Part shown: piece after piece, positions 18,993 to 26,262 of the stretch
How positions within the stretch are numbered: position 1 is the stretch's first letter
Layout: each line of letters begins with the position of its first letter
Source of the DNA: CBDHFQ01 sp965262565
Lineage (GTDB): Bacteria; Bacteroidota; Bacteroidia; J057
Assembly (NCBI GenBank): GCA_965262565.1
Contig: CBDHFQ010000020.1
Location: 372,001-436,000 of the forward strand
Reading direction: 5' to 3'
DNA: 64,000 bases
The notes under the pieces: model-generated
The model's input: only the letters and a program-made list of their open reading frames with translations
Told to the model about the DNA's origin: nothing
Databases searched by the model: none
Program-made: the position numbers and the translations under genes

Positions 18993-19024
18993 TAAAGATA
19001 ACTAAAGTTTCAAATAATTTCAAA
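18993..19024 (-). promoter_or_regulatory. Promoter of small-RNA unit A
   Basis: On the - strand TTTG (19021-19024), a 20-base spacer and TATCTTTA (18993-19000), one mismatch to TAnnTTTG. The arrangement is the same as in unit B. It lies about 270 bp beyond the stop codon of the giant kinase. Confidence 0.55.
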
Positions 19025-19294
19025 GTTTTTAAAAAAGATGCTTATTAATTAAGGATAATTTAATAATAAGCAATGATTATTCTCGATTTCTTAATACTAG
19101 TTAAACCTATTGAAAATGAATTGGAACAAATAGCTTATAGAAATCAATTATAATATTTAATTCATTCAGTAAAACGAACAATACAATTGTTTTGTTACAA
19201 GATTCATGCCCTATTCATTAATAAATGTTATAGAACTTCAATTTTTTATGATAAAATGAGAATTTTTCTAATTGAATCCCTTTGGGGATAGCTT

Positions 19295-22200
19295 TTACGA
19301 AAGGGATTCGGGTTGAAGTGTGGGTAAAATAATATGAACTTCTGTTCCTCTACCTTCTTCACTCGTAATAGATATGCTTCCATTATGTTGCTCAATAATA
19401 CCGTATACAATGGCCATACCCAATCCTGTACCTTCTCCTACATCCTTAGTAGTAAAAAATGGATCGAAAACTCGTTGTCTCACTGATTCAGGCATTCCCA
19501 CGCCTCTATCCTTAATATAGATATGCACCTGATCCTCTTCTCCTTTAGTTTCTATATAAATATGGTGTTCCGCTTTCGCTTCCTCCTTCTCAATGGATTT
19601 TTCAATTTGCTCTTTCACTGCATAGATTGAATTATTTAATACATTCATGAAAATCTGGTTTAATTTTCCTGGAATGCATTCTACAGATGGAATATCACTA
19701 AACGCTTTTTTGACAATAATATTTGGATTTAATTCATGAGAGAGCAAGGTCAATGTAGAGTCTATTCCCTGGTGGATATTTACATATTTAAAGGTTTCTT
19801 CATCTGGACGAGTAAAGCTTTTGAGTCCAGTGACAATCGATTGCGTTCTTTGGGCTCCATCTTTGATCCCTTCTACTAACATATCTATTTCTTCTACCAG
19901 AAAATCTGCGTCTATTTCCTCCCTGTAAGAATTGATTTCTTTTACTACTTCGGGCAAATTACTGGCAGACGGAAGCTTTTTTACTTTCTCGAGTAATTCC
20001 TTTACCTCATCTATATTCCGCTTTAGAGGTCTGATATTTCCCGTAATAAAATTAATCGGATTATTAATTTCATGCGCCATACCATTTGTCAATTGTCCTA
20101 AAGAAGCCATTTTTTCTCGTTGCACTAATTGGCTCTGAGCTGATTTAAGTTGAGAATGAGCCTCTTCTAACTGACTGAGAGTTAGGCCTAATTCTTGATT
20201 TTTTTCGTTTAACTGCCTGGTTCTTTCTTTTACTTTCTCATCTAAGTTTTCGTATAATCTCGCATTCTCTATAGAAATCGCTATCTGAGAAGAAAGAATA
20301 TCCAGAATTTCCATTCTTTCTTTGGTAAATGCTCCCGGAATCATCAAGTTTTCAAGATAAATAAAGGCTTTTAAGTTATTTTTATGATGAATGGGGAAGC
20401 ATAGAACAGAGGCAGGTTGAACGAGTTTTATATATGGATCCTTCCCAAAGGTAGAATCATTTTTAGGGTGATCTATGACAATAACTTTGCTAGTTCTCAG
20501 ACAATAGTTTATCAAGTGAGAAGGAAATAATTTATTGGCTTTTTCTTCCCTGGAAATATGTACAGATACTCCTTTATTCACATCCCCTTCCGCTAAAAAA
20601 TAAATATTATCGGATCTATTCTCCAGGAATACCCCTCTTGAAGCTCCAGCATTTTCTATAACGATTTGCATCATCTTATTTAGGAGGTTGCTCAATACTA
20701 CCTCTCCTGATAATGCTTGTGAAGCCTTGGTAATCGAGTGTAAATCGAGATTAGTAAGCGATTCACCGGATGAACTACCTGAATTTTTTATAGAACCATT
20801 AGCGCTTTGTTCCCATGACAATTGCTTGTTAATGTATCTAGGATATCTATTAGCCAAATGTTCCACTATCCCCATTGCATTCCATCTTTGATATGCCTTA
20901 ATAGCTTGCTGTAAATGCATTTCAGCCAGAAATTGTTGACCCCTCACTCTGTAAAATTTACCAGCTAATTCCCAGGAGAGGGATTCATCCTTCAAGTGAT
21001 CATTATTCCTGGCTAATTCTAACGCTTTCTCATAGAAAGGTCTTGCATCTTCTTCTTTTCCCAGAATTCGCAGTCTTTCAGCTTCTATTAAGTGGTGCTT
21101 GTGCAGGTAATTTTGTGGTGCGTAATCACTTCTAAATCGTATATACTTTTGATGTTCAAGTACTTTCTTCATTACTTTTTGCTGCTCTGGCATTTTCAAG
21201 TCGGGATATGCAGCTAAATGAACCAGACAGAAGTAAAAAGAGTAGTTAGGATCGATTTCAAGATTGTTAGAATGGAAACCGTATTCCTCCAATTCTCTGG
21301 CCGCCTTTACTCCTTCCTCATAATTTTCGTAATGATACGCTAAAATGAGTTTGAGAAAGCTCAAATTTATAATTCCCGGAGATTCTTGCGAAGCATCAAT
21401 CTGTTCAGCCACTAATTGTTCTTCCAGTTTCACTTCTTTAATTTTCCATGCTTCGGGCTGAAAGGTGAGGAATGCCTGGATCAATTCTTTCAGGAAGGAT
21501 AGATATTTTAGGGCTACTTCTTGTTTGGCCTGAGATAGTGCATTGTAAAAAATATTCAATTCCTCTATCAAATCACTCAAATCCTCCCCTAACATAAAGG
21601 CGTTGTATACAAATTGGATAATGCAGAAAGTAGCAGAAGAAAAGTCTCCTGTTTCCAGGCCCAATAAGTATCCTTCTTTTAATAGGGGTTGAGCATCTGA
21701 AATATTTTTTTTGTAGGACCATAATAATCCGTAAAACGTATGGTATAGTCTTGTCTTATGTCGTCTATCCTCGAATTTTTCACTCAATTTCATTCCTGCC
21801 TCTCCATATTCAAATCCTTCATCGATTTTACCTTGCCGAAGATTGAGAATAAGGCCGTAACCAATTAAAGCTTCTCCAGAAAATGGAGAACATCCATATT
21901 TAAGGGTCAATTGAATCTGACGATAAATAAGTAATGGGACCAGTTTGGGCTTGATGATTTGAATAATAGAAAGGACATTAGACATAATCTGCATGGCTGC
22001 CAGTAGTTTAGGGTCGCTCATATTGGGAAATTGAATAAATTCCTCGGGACTCTTTCGCTTTAGTGAGCGCTGAAGATTAAACGTCTGCCACCAAACCTGA
22101 ATTTCCTTGGGAGCATCGGGTAACTCTATGCCTAATTGAGATAATATCTTTAATCCAAGTTGAACTGCTGCGGTTAATCTTTGCTGTGCTATATAGGACT

Positions 22201-24703
22201 GCAACTTTATCTCATAGGCTTTCACTTTGTCCATAACAGTGACGGTTTGTTGAAGGATTTTTTCAACAAACTGATCCATCAACTCAAGGTCCCCACTCAG
22301 AAAGGCCGCTTCAGCAGCTTCATTGTGCAGTTGGAGGTTGAGTCTGTAAGTGTTTTGCCATCCATACTGAGCTAGTAGATCAATGCCCGTTTTGAGATGG
22401 GCCATAGCAGTAGGGTAAGCCCCTGAAAAGTTTGCTTTTTTTCCTGCCAGGAGGTTTAGCTCAGCAGCTTTATTTCTGTTAGTTCTTTCCTGGATTTTTG
22501 AAATTCCCTGATTCCATTGCGAAACGATAGAAAATACTTTATCTGTAGGGATTTCAGCTAGCCTGGCAGATTGATAGGGTTCCATCATCAGATCCCCGAT
22601 TTTTCTATGTAAATCCGGGGTTAGCTCGTTTGGAATGAGGGAATAAATAGCCCTTCGAATCCGATCGTGAGTAAACTTATAATATTCTTCTTCTATATCT
22701 ATCGTTACAATCAAGCCTTCATCTCTGGCAGGTTGGAGAGCGCCACTGATGGCGTCCAGGCTCATTTCTGAGATCCCCTTTAATATCCGTAATTCAAATT
22801 TGTCCCCAATACAAGCGGCCCACTCCAATAGTGTTTTTGTTGTATCTGGGAGCTGCTGTATTTTAGCAGCCATATAATCAACTACATTATCTGTAATATT
22901 GAGTTGACGAATGGCTAGGAGGTTCCACTGCCAGGTAGAAACGCCTCCATCAGTGTGATATAAATAGCCCTGATCAAAAATAGAGCTAATAGTTTGACGT
23001 AGAAAGAAAGGATTGCCTTGTGTTTTTTCGTATATAACTTTAGATAATTCCAGGGTGCTTTCTGGATCACTTTGTAACGTTTCATGAATAAAGCTATTCA
23101 CAGCATTCAGAGAAAGATTCTTTAGCTCAATTTCATTAACGGTCTTATGTTGAGATTTAATGGGAGATAATTTCTCTTGGAGGTCAAAGTCTGAACGGAT
23201 ATCATCATCTCTAAAGGCAATAATAATCCACAAATAAGAATTGCGATTATCCGTTAATAAAGATTCTAATAAGGCGATAGAAGCACTATCAGCATATTGA
23301 AAATCGTCCAGAAAAATGGTTAAAGAATGATCAGCTCTGGAGAGGGCATCTATAAAGTTTAACAGAACGAAATGAAAGCGATTTGTAGCGTCTTTTCCTT
23401 TCAATTCACTTTCCCCTGTTTGAGGACCCAGTATGAGTTCAAGATCTGGAATGATTTGACTGAGAATTTTCCCATTGTCCCCAACAGCTTCTAATATTCT
23501 GTTCTTCCAATTTTCCAGTTGATAGGAATCTGACGTAAGTAGTTCTTGCACCAATTCTGAAAACGCTTGAATCCAGGCAGCATAAGGCATCTGTTGTTGG
23601 ATGGGATCAAATTTACCGCTGACCAAATGCCCTCCTTCAGCAATGATACTAGATTTAATCGATTGAACTAAGCTGGTTTTTCCGGTTCCTGCAGCTCCGG
23701 AAATAAAAGAAAGTTGAAAGCTACCTTGGCGAAGGTGATCGAGTTGGGATAGAAGACCGCTTTGGGCGAAGTCTCTTTCATAGAGCTTTTCGGACAAATG
23801 CAGAAATCTCCCTCCTTTATCCAATTCGAAAACAGGGATATGATACTCCTCTTTCCAGTATGTTAAGCAGTTGGTTAAATCTAGTTCGACAGAGGCGGCT
23901 GATTGGTATCTATCGTTCGGGTCTTTGGCCATCAATTTCATGATGATCCTCGAAATGGGTTCAGGAATGGGCTGATCTATTTTGGAATGCCCGATTTCAT
24001 CTGGAGGGGTAGGCATTACCGCCAAATGTGCATGTATGAGTTCCATTTCATCTTCAAAAGAAAAAGGAAGAACTCCTGTAATCATCTCGTATAAAGTGAT
24101 ACCAAGGGAATATAAATCAGTTCTCCAGTCGACAGGTTGGTTGGTTCTCCCTGTCTGTTCCGGGGAAATGTATGCCAGGGTACCTGTCAGCCGTTGGTTG
24201 GACTTATCAGCAAAAAGGGGAACTGTGGCTCCTCTGGGAACGGATTTCATATCGTTGACAGGAATATATTGGGCAAGTTCGAGATCAATCAGTGAGATTT
24301 CCTGGGAAGAGGGATCAAAAAGAATATTGCTACTATTAAAATCTCTATGGATAATTCTGTGGCCATGAATGTGAGAGAGCGCATTAGAAATTTGAATGGC
24401 TGTCATTAGAAAACTTTCCATGGTCCAGCCGTATTGCTGAGTGTATTCCCTGATAGTTACCCCTGGAATATACTCCATGACCAAAGCGAATTTACTATCA
24501 GACTTATCTTTTCGATAAATTTTTCTAATTCTGCTGACTTCCGATAACCTTTGAGAAATGTGATATTCGTTTTCCAACTGTTCAATTTGCCTGGGCGTAG
24601 GATTAGTCGCTTTTAATAGCTTAAAGGCAAATTGCTTCCCGTTTTGTTCCTGTGAAACAATTCTCGTCCCATGGCTCTCATATATGAGTTCTTGCGTTCT
24701 CAG
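19295..24703 (-). CDS. Giant Ser/Thr kinase - AAA ATPase - TPR - GAF - histidine kinase
   Basis: About 1800 residues of the 'trifunctional Ser/Thr kinase/ATP-binding/sensor histidine kinase' type known from cyanobacteria and other bacteria. In order: a eukaryotic-like kinase (about 1-280; FAFKLLK with the ATP lysine, catalytic HRDFNSSN, SPEQTGR); an AAA/NACHT-like ATPase (P-loop GAAGTGKTS near 335, DDFQYAD); long helical TPR-like repeats; GAF (about 1330-1490); coiled coil; HisKA with HEINNPINF; HATPase (GEGTGLGMAI). No receiver. The first AUG-like codon usually chosen (TTG, 24577) would remove the ATP-binding lysine. The frame is open upstream to a TAA at 24716-24718 and contains only ATC, ATA and CTG as possible starts; CTG at 24701-24703 is shown as a placeholder. 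Confidence 0.85.
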   Translation of the reverse strand: MRTQELIYESHGTRIVSQEQNGKQFAFKLLKATNPTPRQIEQLENEYHISQRLSEVSRIRKIYRKDKSDSKFALVMEYIPGVTIREYTQQYGWTMESFLMTAIQISNALSHIHGHRIIHRDFNSSNILFDPSSQEISLIDLELAQYIPVNDMKSVPRGATVPLFADKSNQRLTGTLAYISPEQTGRTNQPVDWRTDLYSLGITLYEMITGVLPFSFEDEMELIHAHLAVMPTPPDEIGHSKIDQPIPEPISRIIMKLMAKDPNDRYQSAASVELDLTNCLTYWKEEYHIPVFELDKGGRFLHLSEKLYERDFAQSGLLSQLDHLRQGSFQLSFISGAAGTGKTSLVQSIKSSIIAEGGHLVSGKFDPIQQQMPYAAWIQAFSELVQELLTSDSYQLENWKNRILEAVGDNGKILSQIIPDLELILGPQTGESELKGKDATNRFHFVLLNFIDALSRADHSLTIFLDDFQYADSASIALLESLLTDNRNSYLWIIIAFRDDDIRSDFDLQEKLSPIKSQHKTVNEIELKNLSLNAVNSFIHETLQSDPESTLELSKVIYEKTQGNPFFLRQTISSIFDQGYLYHTDGGVSTWQWNLLAIRQLNITDNVVDYMAAKIQQLPDTTKTLLEWAACIGDKFELRILKGISEMSLDAISGALQPARDEGLIVTIDIEEEYYKFTHDRIRRAIYSLIPNELTPDLHRKIGDLMMEPYQSARLAEIPTDKVFSIVSQWNQGISKIQERTNRNKAAELNLLAGKKANFSGAYPTAMAHLKTGIDLLAQYGWQNTYRLNLQLHNEAAEAAFLSGDLELMDQFVEKILQQTVTVMDKVKAYEIKLQSYIAQQRLTAAVQLGLKILSQLGIELPDAPKEIQVWWQTFNLQRSLKRKSPEEFIQFPNMSDPKLLAAMQIMSNVLSIIQIIKPKLVPLLIYRQIQLTLKYGCSPFSGEALIGYGLILNLRQGKIDEGFEYGEAGMKLSEKFEDRRHKTRLYHTFYGLLWSYKKNISDAQPLLKEGYLLGLETGDFSSATFCIIQFVYNAFMLGEDLSDLIEELNIFYNALSQAKQEVALKYLSFLKELIQAFLTFQPEAWKIKEVKLEEQLVAEQIDASQESPGIINLSFLKLILAYHYENYEEGVKAARELEEYGFHSNNLEIDPNYSFYFCLVHLAAYPDLKMPEQQKVMKKVLEHQKYIRFRSDYAPQNYLHKHHLIEAERLRILGKEEDARPFYEKALELARNNDHLKDESLSWELAGKFYRVRGQQFLAEMHLQQAIKAYQRWNAMGIVEHLANRYPRYINKQLSWEQSANGSIKNSGSSSGESLTNLDLHSITKASQALSGEVVLSNLLNKMMQIVIENAGASRGVFLENRSDNIYFLAEGDVNKGVSVHISREEKANKLFPSHLINYCLRTSKVIVIDHPKNDSTFGKDPYIKLVQPASVLCFPIHHKNNLKAFIYLENLMIPGAFTKERMEILDILSSQIAISIENARLYENLDEKVKERTRQLNEKNQELGLTLSQLEEAHSQLKSAQSQLVQREKMASLGQLTNGMAHEINNPINFITGNIRPLKRNIDEVKELLEKVKKLPSASNLPEVVKEINSYREEIDADFLVEEIDMLVEGIKDGAQRTQSIVTGLKSFTRPDEETFKYVNIHQGIDSTLTLLSHELNPNIIVKKAFSDIPSVECIPGKLNQIFMNVLNNSIYAVKEQIEKSIEKEEAKAEHHIYIETKGEEDQVHIYIKDRGVGMPESVRQRVFDPFFTTKDVGEGTGLGMAIVYGIIEQHNGSISITSEEGRGTEVHIILPTLQPESLS

Positions 24704-24715
24704 GGTTATAGCGAT

Positions 24716-24763
24716 TTAAGTATAACAATGGACAACTACCTCTACTAGTCGTCGCTTGATCAT
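24716..24763 (-). CDS. 15-codon upstream ORF in frame with the giant kinase
   Basis: ATG at 24761-24763 opens MIKRRLVEVVVHCYT and stops with TAA. That TAA is in the same frame as the kinase, and the kinase frame starts directly after it. The DNA resembles units A and B around the repeat (ATCAAGCGA, then GTAGT and GTCC). It may be a leader peptide, the remains of the true N-terminus separated by a nonsense codon, or chance. A weak -7 box (TAATTTTA) lies just upstream at 24765-24772. Confidence 0.35.
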   Translation of the reverse strand: MIKRRLVEVVVHCYT

Positions 24764-25043
24764 CTAAAATTACAGAAATTCCTATAATTCCTCAGCTTAA
24801 TATAAGTATAGCTTTGCTAATATATTACGAAAATTTTGAAACTAAGATGGTCTTTGTGGGAATGTAAACTGCTGAAATTATTTATATTAAATCGATTACA
24901 TAAAAAATTTAGCCCGATGTTACACAAAAGGTGTATTAAAGCTGTTAGAGAATCTTTATTTGCTACTTATGACCCTGAATAAAGAATAATCTGAAAAAAA
25001 TGCATAGAGTTGATTTTTAGGAAATATGATCAGTTCAGATCAT

Positions 25044-25106
25044 AAAAAAATCCTGCTAGACATCAGTCGCTGGATCGTAGGAATAAGTGGCGGAGGAAGA
25101 GGGATT
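25044..25106 (-). repeat. Partial duplicate of the tRNA-Ser 3' end and its terminator
   Basis: The 17 bases at 25090-25106 are identical to the 3' end of the tRNA-Ser gene (25275-25291), and AAAAAAATCCTGCT at 25044-25057 is identical to the tRNA terminator start at 25231-25244. The spacing between the two blocks is also conserved (63 against 61 bases overall). The rest of the tRNA is not present here. The bases between the copies (25107-25230) hold no gene; GCGTTCC and GGAACGC in it form a 7-bp inverted repeat. Confidence 0.75.
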
Positions 25107-25230
25107 AGCTGCGCTGATCCCAAGAGGAGGGAGGCGGTCTAAGCAAAAAATATTCCTCACTGCGTTCCGGTTGTTGTTCCCCTCTATAGCTTATCCATAG
25201 ATTTCATCCAGGAACGCTATTTCGGATACC

Positions 25231-25263
25231 AAAAAAATCCTGCTCGCAATAGCTTACAGGATC
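25231..25263 (-). terminator. Terminator of tRNA-Ser
   Basis: On the - strand ATCCTG and CAGGAT form a stem directly downstream of the tRNA and are followed by seven T (25231-25237). Confidence 0.7.
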
Positions 25264-25275
25264 ATTTTTGCTTAG

Positions 25276-25360
25276 CGGAGGAAGAGGGATTCGAACCCCC
25301 GGTACCTTTCGGCACAACGGTTTTCAAGACCGCCGCATTCGACCACTCTGCCATTCCTCC
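25276..25360 (-). tRNA. tRNA-Ser (anticodon UGA)
   Basis: An 85-base class II tRNA. The acceptor stem is GGAGGAA/TTCCTCC with discriminator G. The anticodon loop CTTGAAA lies between GCGGT and ACCG(T), giving anticodon TGA. A long variable arm and the T arm GGGGG-TTCGAAT-CCCTC follow. CCA is not encoded. The serine identity follows from the anticodon and the long variable arm. Confidence 0.95.
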
Positions 25361-25364
25361 GGCA

Positions 25365-25397
25365 CAAAATTACGAGGGAAATGGAAATTGCCAAAAA
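25365..25397 (-). promoter_or_regulatory. Promoter of tRNA-Ser
   Basis: On the - strand TTTTTG (25392-25397), a 19-base spacer and TAATTTTG (25365-25372) match the Bacteroidota consensus exactly. The predicted transcription start is within a few bases of the mature tRNA 5' end. Confidence 0.8.
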
Positions 25398-25512
25398 CGG
25401 GAGCAGAAATTTTTCTAAAACTGATAGAATCACCCAAAATATTTCGATAGTTTTGCCACTCTTTGTTGTGGACTTTAGCAGAGATATATAAACAGATTAC
25501 TTAATTTTATCG

Positions 25513-26244
25513 ATGGAAATTATTGAAACAGAATGGTTTGGTGTGCCGATCATGAGGCCTAACAATCTATTGACGAATCAGGTAGTAGGGATTGCCGGGG
25601 CTATTTTATCCTATTTAATTTGGAAAAAGAATGTTTGGAAAGATCCATATTTAACTTCATGGCAATGGTTTTTTCTATTAGTAGGTCTGGGAGGTGCGCT
25701 AGGGGGTATTGCTCATGGATTCAACTATGATTTTCCTGAAACCAGACATACATTCATTCATAAATTGGCATGGACAGTAGGTGGGATTGGATTATTTATG
25801 GGAGAAAGGGCATGCATTTCTTTTTTGCCCTCCAAAGGAGTTCGAAAAGTATTAATGGGGGTGGTAACAGTTAAACTCGTTTTTTACTTATGTTACCTTT
25901 ACTATTCTCAAATTTTTCAAAAAGGGAATTTTAATCATTTTGATATTGTCCGATATAATACGGCTTTTGCTTTATTGGGGATAATTTTGACTACTCACAT
26001 TTATTCGCTCATTAGAGATAACAATTCGGGGTCCTGGTATGTCATAGGAGGCATATTATCGCTTATTCCTGTCATTTTTATTTACAACTATAAAATCTCT
26101 CTCCACCAATGGTTTGATTTTAATGACATTAGCCATTTTATAGAAATTATTTGTATTGTCTGTATTTATTTGGGAGTTGTCAAAGGCTATCCTGGTATTC
26201 ACTCTTCTCTATCAAATCGCTCTGATGTGCCTGAGTCTGTTTAG
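25513..26244 (+). CDS. Multi-pass membrane protein of unknown function
   Basis: A 243-residue protein with about seven hydrophobic segments. Conserved-looking polar residues sit near membrane edges: a GGIAHGFNYDFPETRHTF segment near 73-90 and NDISHFIEI near the C-terminus. The pattern recalls uncharacterised Bacteroidota 7TM proteins such as DUF6962, and distantly the histidine-bearing CREST hydrolases, but I do not recognise it with certainty. It is convergent with the penicillin-binding protein gene; a TAGTTTTG box at 25448-25455 may be its -7 element. Confidence 0.65.
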   Translation: MEIIETEWFGVPIMRPNNLLTNQVVGIAGAILSYLIWKKNVWKDPYLTSWQWFFLLVGLGGALGGIAHGFNYDFPETRHTFIHKLAWTVGGIGLFMGERACISFLPSKGVRKVLMGVVTVKLVFYLCYLYYSQIFQKGNFNHFDIVRYNTAFALLGIILTTHIYSLIRDNNSGSWYVIGGILSLIPVIFIYNYKISLHQWFDFNDISHFIEIICIVCIYLGVVKGYPGIHSSLSNRSDVPESV

Positions 26245-26262
26245 CTTATAAAGAAGATAAAG

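Noticed and set aside
25268..25450. Open frame on the + strand across the tRNA-Ser (LSGGRGIRTPGTFRHNGF...)
   Set aside because: It is the antisense of a clear tRNA gene and a well-known type of false gene call.
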